In this document: one piece after another, positions 53,801 through 64,000 of the stretch | Layout of the letters: each line of letters begins with the position of its first letter | Position numbering within the stretch: the stretch's first letter is position 1 | From: Typha latifolia | Lineage: Eukaryota > Streptophyta > Magnoliopsida > Poales > Typhaceae | DNA length: 64,000 nt | Reading direction: 5' to 3' | Assembly: GCA_019914945.1 (NCBI GenBank) | Contig: CM034108.1 | Span: 11,410,280 to 11,474,279, forward strand | Made by a program: the position numbers and the translations under genes | The notes under the pieces: model-generated | Seen by the model: the letters and a program-made list of their open reading frames with translations, nothing else | What the model was told of the DNA's origin: nothing | Database searches by the model: none

Positions 53801-55421
53801 AGAAAAATACTTCTCAGAGATATTCATCAGTGGGCCCAGTGCGAGGATTGCTCTAAATGGCGGAAACTGCCAGAGGATGCTCTCCTGCCTTATAGATGGA
53901 CCTGTTCTGACAACACATGGGATACTGAAAGGTGATTTGAATTTTTTTTCCTCTTAGTATGAGATTTATTGAATATCTTCTATACTGTTTTATCAATAGT
54001 GACTATGTATCTTTGTATTAATGACAATGCTTATCTTTTATACATATTATATTCCTAACTCTGGTTCCTTTCTAATTTGCAGGTCTTCATGTTCAGCTTC
54101 ACAGGAATTAAGTTTGGAGCAGCTTGCAGAATTAATTCCTACTAAAACAGGTATGAGTAGTGCCTGTCTTCAGACAGTTCCAGTAATATCTTGTTAGCTA
54201 GTTTATAGTGTCTGTACATTTCTTACTCTGTTATGGAGAATGCCACGATCAGAGTCAGTAGGAACATAAAGTTTATTCATCAACATTTGTTAATAATGAG
54301 ATTACCACTACCGTATAGGCTAGGAGGACAGACATAAAGGATACTAAATGGTTCAGAACATGAATGCATTACATTTAGGTGGTAGGAAGGTAAAATAACA
54401 GGACTGGGACCTCATGGTTTGTCGTTCTACACATAGAAAGGGTGGAAATTTAGCTGCTCTCCAATGCACTAGAATGTGGTGGCAAACTGTAATTTGAGGA
54501 CATACTCTGCAATCTGAGTGAGATTACAGACAATAAGTTGTTGGAAATATATAATATCATTTGTGGGATGCACTCATTTGTACATAAGAGAGTACAATTC
54601 CTTTTTGATCCGTTGGATAAACATTTTAGTGAAATCAAGGTCAAATTTGTGAGAGTTTTATGTACCTTGAATTCCCTTATGTCAGATCATCGATAAGGAT
54701 CATAGCAAAAATACAATATACTTGTAGGGAACTTCAAACGACCTGCTGATTTTTCTAGCATGTTTTGTTGGTTTCTAACTGTTTCATTTCAATAACTGAA
54801 ATCTAAGTACGTATCCTTATGGAACTTGTAGGTGGTTCGAAAAGGTCAAAAGTTAAGGTAGAATCTCAAAATGTTGGAGCTTCAAATGGGCTTGACACCC
54901 TTGCCAACCTAGCCATTCTTGGTGAGGGTGAAGCTCTTGCCACCACCTTCCCCCAGACCACCACAAAGCATCCACGCCATCGTCCCGGATGTTCATGTAT
55001 CGTGTGTATCCAACCTCCGAGTGGGAAGGGGCCGAAACACAAGCAAACCTGCACCTGTAATGTCTGCCTCACTGTCAAACGGCGGTTCAAGACACTTATG
55101 ATGAGGCGTGAGAAGCGGCAGTCGGAGAAAGAGGCAGAGGTTGCTCGCAAGCAGCAGGAGCAGCAGCAGAAGATTATCAATTTGCTGCCAGAAGAAGTTG
55201 GAAAACGATCATCATTGACCAATTCTAGTAGCAGCAGTTTCCCTGAGAAAACAAGTACAAATAATAATGGGGCACCTCATGGAGTTCCTGAGCATCGAAA
55301 AACAACATCTCCTTTCAAGGCCGAGATTGATCTGAACTTTCAACCTGAACAAGAGGAAGAACCATCTCCAAAATTAGACGCCCGTGGTATGATGAGGCTC
55401 CTGCGCGATACTCCTACTTAG
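41859..55421 (+). CDS. VAL/HSI2-family B3-domain transcriptional repressor, complete
   Basis: Nuclear repressor that reads RY (CATGCA) elements and, in Arabidopsis VAL1/VAL2, recruits Polycomb to switch off seed genes. Coding exons: 41859-42001, 42314-42395, 42528-42626, 44470-45284, 45449-45545, 47116-47290, 47846-47925, 48737-49135, 52083-52132, 53818-53931, 54083-54150, 54832-55421; 2712 nt, 903 aa. PHD-like Cys-rich region about 15-105 (ICFNPLC, FCETFH, CEACAKRVHCGC); B3 domain about 387-490 ([25 protein letters not shown]); CW zinc finger about 650-700 ([20 protein letters not shown]); a Cys-rich patch (GCSCIVC, CTCNVC); and an EAR motif DLNFQP at 874-879. Closest in my memory to rice Os07g0679700. 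Start: the first ATG of the 5' exon. Intron 4 (45285-45448) looks U12-type. Confidence 0.93.
45285..45448 (+). other. Probable U12-type intron in the VAL gene
   Basis: The donor is GTATCCATCA: the U12 core GTATCC is intact, but the following T run is not. Close to the acceptor is TATCCTTAAG, a near-match to the U12 branch element TTCCTTRAY, 12 or so bases before CTAG|TTC. This junction gives [14 protein letters not shown], which agrees with the rice protein. Using an AG before TTGATTC instead would put a stop in frame. Confidence 0.65.
50860..51860. mobile_element. LTR-like insertion in a VAL intron (possible solo LTR)
   Basis: From about TGTTACGATCTAAAATTAG the style changes to a block with words seen in monocot Gypsy-type LTRs (CTCAGTGAGTGGAATCGA, GGTCTGTCCCCTGGAC). 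No gag or pol is seen in the 2.9 kb intron (49136-52082). The ends and target duplications could not be fixed, so this is tentative. Confidence 0.35.
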
Positions 55422-56474
55422 GCTTCAATAAACATGAGGGTTTTATAAAATGGAGAGGTTATATACTTGGAAGTTATCGACAGACTAACATCACTGGGAG
55501 GTCATCATAGCTCATATGTCGTCAAGTATGGATCTGCATTTTGTCCTGCAGATCAGGTTCCTGCTTTCAAGTCGATTGATTCTGTTAGTGCAGAACTCTT
55601 ATGCATGAGCTTCAGCTTCATTCAGATCTATGCTGCAGAGACACCCCATTTCAACCTCCCTCTTTTGGGGCAAGTGTAACAGATCCTCCTGTGGAGTGGT
55701 CGATTGCAACGCCCTCCTGTTAAACTGCTTGTTTTTTTAATTATTGTCCTAGATTTTTTTTTTCCCATAATGGGAAAGGTCGTCGTACATATCTACCCCT
55801 GCTTGTCATGTAACAGTAAGATTGGGCCCAAACTTGATGTATAACAACTGGAGAATATTAGTGTGCAGCCACATATACCAAAGGCGAGATTTTGTAGCTA
55901 AAATTATTAGATGATACACAACTTTACTCGCCAAACTTGTTTGGATGCATGGGAGTTCAAATTGTATACGCTGGAAATCATATCGTGATGCTCATCTTCG
56001 GTTGCAATCTTTGCTTAAATGAACAACTTCTATGCGAACTTGTCGCTGTTCAAAGCACTAACTAGTATAAGGCACATTGATCATCATATGCCGGGGGGTT
56101 ACCAGGTACTCGTACTTGCTGTAATCATCTCCAAAATAGTTTAAACTAACAAACCAACCAGAGATTATAAAAGCTTCCGTGAGAACAACAAAGAACAGCA
56201 TTACGATTTCCTCCTGGGTTACACTTGCAGATCGTTACAACATCCCAAGTCTCAAAAATAAAAGCATTAATAAGAAATCATAGAAAGAAAATTCCCACAT
56301 ACTTTTCTTACATCACCCATATAAAATATCAGGGGATTTTACTTATTTTCTTTTCATACAATTAACTAAACACAAATAAAAAATAATTAACATAAATATG
56401 AAATTAACCAGTAAGAGCACTTCACTTCTCCCTCCTCTGTCTTCAAGTTATAGCGTAGAGAGTAGAAATGATTT
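55422..56474. other. VAL 3' UTR and convergent spacer
   Basis: The first few hundred bases are probably VAL 3' UTR. The right end (about 56250-56474) should be the 3' UTR of the minus-strand DUF761 gene. No further gene is seen. Confidence 0.5.
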
Positions 56475-57451
56475 CTAATCACTGCTTTTATTGATCATCT
56501 CCATGTAGTGCTTTAACGACTCCAGTCTTTGTAATCTCATCTCCTCGTTAAACTTGTTTATGAACGCCTCCACCCTCCGATTCAAATCCTCCGACCCCAA
56601 CGACGCCTCCCGCCGCAGCCTTCCGCCGCTCCCCTGCCGCGCCACCCCTCTCTCCGTCTGGAACGTCTCCGACTTCCTCATCGACGGTTCCTCGCCTCCG
56701 CCGCCGCGGAAGCGTGCCTCCCACGTGTCGGACTTCTTGAGGTGGCGTGCGAGCGGGACCGCTCGCCCCTCCGTGATCGCCCGCCACGTGCCTTCCAGCG
56801 TCTCGTTCTTCCTCGGTCGCGCCACCCGGAGCTTCCGATCTGTCAAAATTACGATCGTACCCTTGTGAATTTGGTTAATTCTTATCGAAGATGATGCGGG
56901 TAAAATTTTAAGGTCGACGTTTACCGTACCTTCGGGGCTGGGCTTCGCGCTCTTCCGTTTGGGGAACCTGACGGACGCCGGCGGCCTCGCCGTTAAGTTC
57001 GTGTGCTCCTTCGCCGTCTCCATCTCGACCTCCGTCCGCTGCTCCTCGGGCTCCGCCTCCTCTGGCGGGAAGATGACGGCGGCCACAGTCGGGAACTCCG
57101 TCTGATCGGGCGACCAGGTCGACTTCGACGCCACGATCTCCTCCTCCTCCAGCGGCTGCGAGACCGCGAACTCGACCTCCGATGGCGGCGGTTCGGGTCT
57201 GGATTCGAGTTCTGGGGAATCCGGTTCTAATTTGGCGTGGAAGCGGGAAGAGGCGGCTATGGAGATGATGATGACGTTGATGACGAAGTAAAGGTAGGGC
57301 GGGGTGAGCCACGACACGACTCCGGCGTACACGCGCGGGAGCTCCCCGGCCAGGAACCTTACTATCTGTGGGCCCACGAGGTGAAGCATCACAGCCATCA
57401 ATACTACCATCGCCGACGCCATCACCACCTTGATCGACCTCCGGTACCCCA

Positions 57452-57452
<1 letters not shown>
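56475..57452 (-). CDS. DUF4408/DUF761 membrane-anchored plant protein
   Basis: Plant-specific family of unknown biochemical role. Two exons, 56930-57452 and 56475-56839 (888 nt, 295 aa), joined GAAG|GTACGG..TTGACAG|ATCGG. The N-terminus has two hydrophobic segments (about residues 8-30 and 48-68), with the SWLTPPYLYFVINVIIISI pattern of DUF4408. The middle is acidic and proline-rich. The C-terminus has the family marks ETLEGTWRAITEGR, and DLNRRVEAFINKFNEEMRLQRLESLKHY, typical of DUF761, close to the stop. The 90-base intron is itself open and in frame, so intron retention would add 30 residues. The gene is GC-rich (GCC/GTC-rich codons) compared with its surroundings. Confidence 0.85.

Positions 57453-57454
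<2 letters not shown>

Positions 57455-57482
<28 letters not shown>
57455..57482. repeat. (CT)n run in the 5' leader of the DUF761 gene
   Basis: Dinucleotide run ending three bases upstream of the minus-strand start codon; it reads as (GA)n in the transcript leader. A TATATATATATA tract about 90-100 bases upstream of the start (57539-57552) may serve as the TATA region. Confidence 0.85.
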
Positions 57483-57485
<3 letters not shown>

Positions 57486-57779
57486 TTTAGTGTTGGTTTG
57501 AATCTAACGTGAGAAGAGTGAAAAGAAGTGATGATCTATATATATATATATACACACACATAATGAGGAATGGGGAGCATGGATCGGAAAGTCTTTATCG
57601 GAATCTGATGATAAGATATCAAAGCCGTTGGATTTCCGCCGCTCTGTCTCTGACGTGTCCTTTAGAGGAAATTTCTAAATAGCGACGATGCTGGATGTGA
57701 CAAGTAGGAAAGAGGGCTTCCTATTCTTCACCGAGTCGTGGATTCGTGTCTTTTAAACACACCGCCATTACATAGGGAC

Positions 57780-57803
57780 GGGGCCGGGGCCGGGGCCGGG
57801 GCC
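57780..57803 (+). repeat. (GGGGCC)4 hexanucleotide repeat
   Basis: Four exact GGGGCC units, preceded by GGGAC and followed by GCTC. Four G4 tracts with two-base loops satisfy the usual G-quadruplex pattern on the plus strand. It lies about 330 bases upstream of the DUF761 start codon, on the opposite strand sense. Confidence 0.95.
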
Positions 57804-58359
57804 GCTCTTTCTGGAATTATCGCGATTAGTATTTAGAAATTACAGCAGCATATTAGTTGATCTTATCCATAAGGAATAAGTTTTTTATCCATATATTTAT
57901 TTTATTTTATTTTTAAAAAAAATTCTTTGCAAAGAGTGAGATGCAGCATATAATAAATATAATAATCATGAAGTCGAGCCGACCAATTTCAACTACCAAT
58001 TAACATCAGTTTGGCAAATCATGAAACGACGTTGGAGTCCAGATTTTGTTGCTAAAATCGCATTGGAGCTTTTGACATATAGCATGTTAGCTCATCCATC
58101 CATCCATCCATAGATCACAGTATCAAAGAGTAAGTTAATTAAGAAACCACATGCATGCATATAGAGTTACCCATTTCTCTCTTTATCTCTCTCTACTACC
58201 GTATCTTCAGCACGCAAGCTAGTCGCTTGCCACGAAACTAATCTGTGGCCCCTGAGCCTTGAGCCCCAGGTCGGAGCACAAGAATCCAAAAGAAGGGAGA
58301 AGAAAAAGATGACTCCAAGTCCGTTATGCCAGCCAATCAAAGTTTTACCGGCCCGCCGA

Positions 58360-58408
<49 letters not shown>

Positions 58409-59860
58409 GGAGTTTCCTACATCCGTGCGTGAGGTAACCCTGATCACAGCTTTGGTGGTATGGCACATCAAAAAGAAGAACAAGTTGTAGTGTTGCACTT
58501 GTACTTGACAGACGTAGATTTACTTGAATACCCTCTATTAATATTTTTTAAAAAACTTATAAAAATAAAAAATAATACAATAACATTATATGCACCCAAA
58601 TCTATGTTTTTTTTTTTTATCTTTCATGAGCAGAAAAATTAGATACGGGCTGATCAATCCTCCCTATAAATATTTAAGTCACACTAAGCTTTTAGCTGAC
58701 TAGTCTAGACTTAAAGTTATATGTGTCGCCAAACAATTGCTCTGAGCCAAACGCCGCTGAGACCTACTTTAAGCCGTCGCGCTGCTAAGCTACTCCCCTA
58801 AGCTAATCGCACCGCCGAACTATCAACCGAATCAAGCCAAGCAACCAAACTACCAATTAATTTTTCTATGACTTCCTCGGTAATGGAAAATATAACTATC
58901 AATTCTATTAGAGTTGGTTGGTCACCCAAATCTATGACTTGCAAATCTAAGTACGGGAGTAGAGTGTGAAGTCATAAAAGGTGTGGTAAGCTCTTCCTGT
59001 GGCGAAATTTAATTATTTATTGCTGGCCATGCAAAGCAAAAGACGTAGTAGTTAATTAGTCAAATACGCCAATCTATTGAGTCAAAGGTTTGAAGTAGAA
59101 AGATATTGGTCGCTCCCGCGTGATCAGTAGTCTCTTTGCATCGCCGGCCATCCAATCGTTGCTCGCCACCTCAGTCAATATGGAACCAGGAAGCTCCTGA
59201 TTCCGGTCGAACAGTAGATGTAGACTTTTTTTAATTGCGTTTATTTTTCAAATTTATTAGAGGAATATGTAGGGTAAAATAAAAGAAAATTTGAATATAT
59301 ATTACCTCTTTTAACGAAATTATAATTTACATTTTATATTATTTACAAACTGAGTTGACGAATATGTGTAGAAAATATTATGTTGTTAGATCTGTTAGTT
59401 AAACTCAACTAAATATTTAGACATATTTGTTAAATTATATGGTTTAATTTATAAATAATAAAAATATAGATTCTACGTTGTAGTTTTGTTAAAAAGTATT
59501 ATTATAAGTAAATTTTCTGAAAAAATAAAAGATGCTAGGAGTAGAGGAATACAAGTTTACTTCTCCAAATAGTTTAGGACTTCAACTACTCTTCTATAAA
59601 GTTTTTTTATTATAAAATATTACTTATTTGACCAAAAAGATATAAAAAGTATACAAGTTGTTCGAATCTTAATTATACTTTTTTTATATAGGCATTAGGC
59701 AGTTGAGAATTAAGAAAGGAAAAATGTACAGAAGTTAGAGATTAAATAATAAAGAGAAGGACGAGATGGTACAAAAGGAATAAAAATAAGATTCCCAAGA
59801 TTATGTTTGTTATATTCTCACCATATTTTCAACCAAATTATAGTGAGGAGGAGGAAATGA
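57804..59860. other. Spacer with (AT)22 microsatellite
   Basis: AT-rich and without a recognised gene. It holds an uninterrupted (AT)22 at 58362-58405 and a CATC run near 58094-58110. Confidence 0.7.
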
Positions 59861-59879
59861 GGAGCATCTCCTATAATAT

Positions 59880-60143
59880 ATGAATAATTGGAAGAACGCC
59901 ATTGAAACTTTTAATAGACCAGTAATAATCTATCCAAGAGGAGGTCATCTTAGTATAGGATTCACTGAGAAGGTGCTTAATGGTGAGATTTTGATCTTAG
60001 ACGAGAGAGTTGGTCGCCTAATTCATTTTCAAACCCAAAAAGTTAAGGAGCTTACAGAAGGATTTGACCAAGAACAAACCATTGGTAATAAATATCCAGG
60101 ATATCTGATCCAAAGACTAGTCAATAGAAACTCATATGAGTGA
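59880..60143 (+). CDS. Unidentified 87-codon ORF, possibly a decayed element protein
   Basis: An open frame starting MNNWKNAIETFNRPVIIYP and ending at a TGA, with ordinary amino-acid composition (not low complexity) in a gene-poor stretch. I do not recognise it. About 0.3 kb downstream, 60420-60470 reads roughly YQCDHLTREISHPP, which vaguely recalls a broken retroelement zinc knuckle. This hints at a gag-like remnant from an old retroelement. Function unknown; it may not be expressed. Confidence 0.3.
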   Translation: MNNWKNAIETFNRPVIIYPRGGHLSIGFTEKVLNGEILILDERVGRLIHFQTQKVKELTEGFDQEQTIGNKYPGYLIQRLVNRNSYE

Positions 60144-60650
60144 GCAATTAACTCATATTATCTTATTGGATCCGGATATAAGCACGTAGAAGTTGGTGGA
60201 TGAAGATTTCTAAGCAACTGAACACTTTTAAGTAGATGGATGCTTTGGCACCAAGGTTACAGTTAGGATTGAAATACGTGGTTCAATCCTATAGTCCAAT
60301 AGGACAAGGTGGATCTAGCATAGAAGAAACAAATAATCTGCAAAAGAAACTACTATTCTGGTCCTCCTCAGACTTTAGTAGAGAGACAAGTACTCAAATT
60401 TATCCTCTTTTACTCAACACAAGTATTATCAGTGTGATCACTTAACAAGAGAAATTTCTCATCCACCTGATTCATTATAAGAAACACCACCAGTTACCCA
60501 GACCATTACTTATTTGTCCTAGACAGCAAGGCATACAAGCGAAGCTATTGAAGCAAGTTTACAAATGACAATTCCTTTCCTTTGAGCTGAAATGCTATCA
60601 TCAAGAGCGGAGGCGAGATTCTTTCATCTGTGACAATGATAATGAGAAGT

Positions 60651-63600
60651 TCACTGCTTTGAGAACATTCCATGAGTTAACGAGGAGAAGTCATACTCCT
60701 TGCCAGATCGACTGGGGGCGACTGGCGAAGCAGAGGATGCAATGGTTCTGTTGACTCCACCAGCACCGACTCCATTGACTGGTACAGTTGAACTCATTCC
60801 ATACATTCTGCAATAAGAATAAGTAATACTATGATAAACTGTTACTAAGAAAAGAGGACCTAAATTTATCATCAGCACTGCAGTAATTTTCCAGGATCAA
60901 GTTGACATTGCATCATTCGTTATATTTTATTGACTTTAAATCCACAGATAGGAGGATCACATTAAAAATATGAGTTTGATCTTCATGAAAAACAAGATAA
61001 AGCAAAACATAAGCTCTCTATCTTCTAGTCATCAAACAGAAACAAGAACAATCACTACCCATTCTCAAGTGCAGGATAACAATAAATGAACCAACGGCTT
61101 GAAAGGACACAAATTCCTTGCAGTTTTTATCTTGCCCTTGAAAACCCTAGGAAGCAACAGAGAAAGACAAGCATGAAAGAGTATTTGATCGTCTTTAAAG
61201 GTCAGATTAATTATTGTAAGTGACCAGATCATTTAAAAGTCAACAATTCATCACCTACTGAAGGATCGCTTCCTTAAGTCATGATCATTAAAGATTATAT
61301 ATTAGTCACACCCATAACAGTTGGTCTTCTTCCCTCATAAAAGCAGTGATTAGAAATCAGAAATCATTCCCTCATAAAGGGTGGTGGGGACAATAGCAGC
61401 GGCAGGCAATGCTGGCATGGTGACTCCAGGAGTTGCTATCCTTACGAATTGGAAAAAAAAAGCATTTCTAATTCCAAGAAAGAAAATAAGCAATATAAAG
61501 TGTAGTCTAGCTTATTCAATTTAGATACCTTAAGAATTCAATAGAAGCCATTGTTGACCTTTTTTATGTAGACAAGTCGGACAATTTGGATTCTAATTAT
61601 TAAATAAAAACCAACAAGGAATATGAATTGATCATCATTTAACCTTATAATTTCCCCATATCTATTCAAACCTGGTTTTAACAGTTCGGAGTATGACTGT
61701 TCTAGTAACAATCCTCAGAAGAAGAAATAACCTTTATTGTAATCAGCAATACCATAACCTTCAAATTTGATATTTTCTCTTAAATTCATCAGAAACCTCA
61801 CAAGAAACATAAGCAAAAGACCCAAAACAAGAGTCAAAGGAACTGGCACTAATGCAAAGATTTAGAAAGAACATGCTGAAGGGTGGACATACCCAGGTGT
61901 AGCATACGGACTGTAGTTTCCAGAAGAGTTTGGGGGCCTAATATTTGCTGCCTGCCAAAAATGAGAGAGAAATGAGATCAAGCTCTTAAATCAAGAAAAA
62001 TATGTTAAGCATTTATAACCGCTACCTGACCAAAGTTACTGATGCCATTTTGTTGAGCAACCGGTGTCGCTCCTGGAATTTGATAACCAAGATTTGTCCA
62101 GTTGTGAGCCGGAAAATTTCCATTTGGCACATGGGAACCATTAATGATTGGTTGATTGGCTCTCCCTGGAAATGTTGGGGGCACACCACCTGATTTAGCT
62201 GCAGCCATTAGAAGAGCTTGTTGCTGGGAAAGAAATGTGAGCTGCTGCTGGTGAATGGCATATGGTGAAACCATGTTGGACTGCAGGGCACCACAAACAG
62301 AAGTGAGATGGAGAATTTGAGATATTGCATCCATTTTATGATACTTGTTAAATGGAATGGACAACATGAGAATAGCAGCAAGTGCAAAGCATCAGCTGGT
62401 TAATTGGCATCACTAGCTGGTGCCAACAGAATAATTAGGTTGTCCTCGCTTGCTTGTGGTGTCAACTTCTGACCACATTGCACTGGAATCACTAGCCCAT
62501 GATCCATAGAAGTGATGATAAAAATCTAAACTTACACAATTCTTTTCTTCTCTAATCGAACAAAAATAGGCGCCATAAAATGTAGAATTTTTATAGAAAA
62601 TTTCAGGACCATTTACTTCTAAATCATCTTTAAAGAAAATATGAAAACAAATGCCAAATATGGTGAGTAGAACAAGAAAAGAAAAACATTCCCAAGTCTT
62701 GTGGAACATAGCTTACCTAAGGCCTTTGGGCAAAATTCCTTCGAGAAAGTAACACTCATTGACTGCAAAGCTTTAAGTTATATGGACTTATGGTGCCATG
62801 TGTACAAGGGCAGTCCCTTAACCAGACAGGCAAGTGCTTAGTGTGTTTGGTTGTTCTCTGAAGCCTTTATCAAAAATGATCTAGTAAATGTCAAAATCTC
62901 TCCTGGCGGATGCTCCTCACGTTGTGATCCTTTGATCAATATATAGCATCCCCTTCTTCTTGGCTGTAAAAGTTGAACAAGATGGATCGCTCATTCCCTT
63001 GGCCTAATTTCAGTGAAGGGTGGTGACAGGTTTCATGACTGATGACTCTCAAGTGTGAAATTATATGTGGAGGTATGAGGCCATCCAATGTGACAATGTA
63101 CAGCATGTGGAAGCATTTGGAATATAATAGTGCTCATCAAAGCCAAGCAGAAAGGCTTGAATAAAACTAAAGATAGATGACAAGAACATTCTATCTCTTA
63201 CATCTTGCATGAAGCAAAGCAGGCTGCTAACTTGCTTGCTAATCACAGTAGACTAGCTCAATTACTTCTTGTTGTGAAGATAACAAGCACACAGACCTGG
63301 TTCATTGTGTGTGAAACTGCTTGGTTGGAGCTTTAAGGCTTGAGTAAGGACTGCCCTAAGACAATTACGACCTTTTTTTTATTATTTCTTTGTTATAAGG
63401 TAGCCATTATTGATGATCGAATTTTCACTCTCTTAGTTTAACAATTCCTATTTTTGGCTTCAGAATAAGGAGTTAAGCATGCTTTACATGAAATTTAAAA
63501 CTGCAACTATACCAAACTAATTGTAAGACTGAGTAACAAGACAACAAATATTATAAGGACAGTTATCCCAATTTTCTTAGTGCTACAATAAACTACAATC

Positions 63601-63857
63601 TATAATTTCCCGAGGCAGAAATGATAGATTCTGGCATTTATAATAACAATTCATGCTAATAACAAGGATTTGATAAATGACCTTTTCAAAGAGACTCATG
63701 ATGTCAGTCTTTGCATTCATTGGGGGATTCTTTGGAGCTGAGGACAAAGTCACCGCTGGTGAATCTTTAAATAAGTCTTCGATTCTGGATGCAGAAGTTG
63801 CACTTTCAGTTGGTCTTGCAATATCATTTGTCTTGGCACCATGTGTCACTTCTGCGG
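60651..63857 (-). CDS. AGD5-type ARF GTPase-activating protein, C-terminal exons only
   Basis: AGD5 (NEVERSHED in Arabidopsis) acts on ARF GTPases at the trans-Golgi network. Visible exons, in coding order: 63682-63857, 62026-62280, 61893-61951, 60651-60807. They are in phase with each other (58 codons plus 2 nt; 85 codons; 19 codons plus 2 nt; 1 nt plus 52 codons). Marks: RIEDLFKDSP, KTDIMSLFEK, the Gln/Ala-rich AIHQQQLTFLSQQQALLMAAA, NWTNLGYQIPG, and the ending KEYDFSSLTHGMFSKQ. All match AGD5 from memory. The catalytic ARF-GAP zinc-finger domain is not in this window; it must lie upstream, beyond the right edge. 63858-64000 appears intronic. The gene is partial because the window ends, not because it is broken. 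Confidence 0.88.
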
Positions 63858-64000
63858 CTGCAAAAATAAGTTGGACAAACACAAGAAAAAGTAAATTATA
63901 ATCTTGGTTCCAAATTAATGACTCAAAATGTTGATCCAGGAAAGAAATATCACAAATTATACTCAAACAGAATACATCAGCCATTGCATTTGATGAGAAT

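Noticed and set aside
54811..54820. GTATCCTTAT resembling a U12 donor
   Set aside because: It lies just before the acceptor of an ordinary VAL intron, not at an exon end, so it cannot be a used donor in this gene model.
58167..58466. 99-codon minus-strand ORF with an IYIYIY run
   Set aside because: Its core is the (AT)22 microsatellite; no family resemblance.

Overview
The window is nuclear DNA from a flowering plant, most likely a monocot and possibly a palm. The evidence is large multi-exon genes with long AT-rich introns, decayed LTR retrotransposons and non-autonomous repeats inside introns, simple-sequence repeats, and proteins closest (from memory) to Arabidopsis and rice families. The B3 gene resembles rice Os07g0679700 most, which favours a monocot. 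The palm guess rests only on the look of the dispersed 'GCCGATACG' repeats. There are no bacterial features, CRISPR arrays, rRNA genes or recognisable tRNA genes.

Layout. (1) About 110-11.9 kb, + strand: a complete SEC24A-type COPII coat gene with a 5' leader intron and 12 coding exons (1056 aa). One of its introns is GC-AG and one looks U12-type. (2) 13.0-14.7 kb, - strand: a DUF247/UPF0481 gene, convergent with SEC24. (3) 15.47-15.84 kb, + strand: a decayed fragment of an LHCB3 light-harvesting gene. (4) 17.5-38.0 kb, - strand: a complete class VIII myosin (VIII-2/ATM2 type, 24 coding exons, 1224 aa). Its introns hold Copia remnants, three copies of one dispersed repeat, a roughly 0.9 kb foldback structure and a poly(A)-tailed retroposon remnant. 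(5) 38.0-41.7 kb: spacer between the divergent myosin and VAL genes. (6) 41.86-55.42 kb, + strand: a complete VAL/HSI2-family B3 transcriptional repressor (12 coding exons, 903 aa) with a second U12-like intron and an LTR-like insertion in a long intron. (7) 56.5-57.5 kb, - strand: a small membrane-anchored DUF4408/DUF761 protein gene, convergent with VAL. (8) 57.5-60.6 kb: spacer with a (GGGGCC)4 tract, an (AT)22 tract and an unidentified ORF. (9) 60.65 kb to the right edge, - strand: the 3' end of an AGD5-type ARF-GAP gene.

Functionally the genes are not an operon or cluster. Three are cell-logistics genes (COPII coat, actin motor at the plasma membrane/plasmodesmata, ARF-GAP at the trans-Golgi network), one is a seed-programme chromatin repressor, and two are plant-specific families of unclear role. 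For SEC24, myosin, VAL and DUF761 the exon boundaries were set by eye. Summed exon lengths are exact multiples of three (3171, 3675, 2712 and 888 nt), which supports those models.

I found no convincing undescribed biological system. The most noteworthy signals are non-canonical splicing (two GC-AG introns with the same GCATGC donor hexamer, two U12-like introns, a 14-nt microexon, an in-frame retainable intron), the foldback structures in the myosin introns and the GGGGCC repeat.
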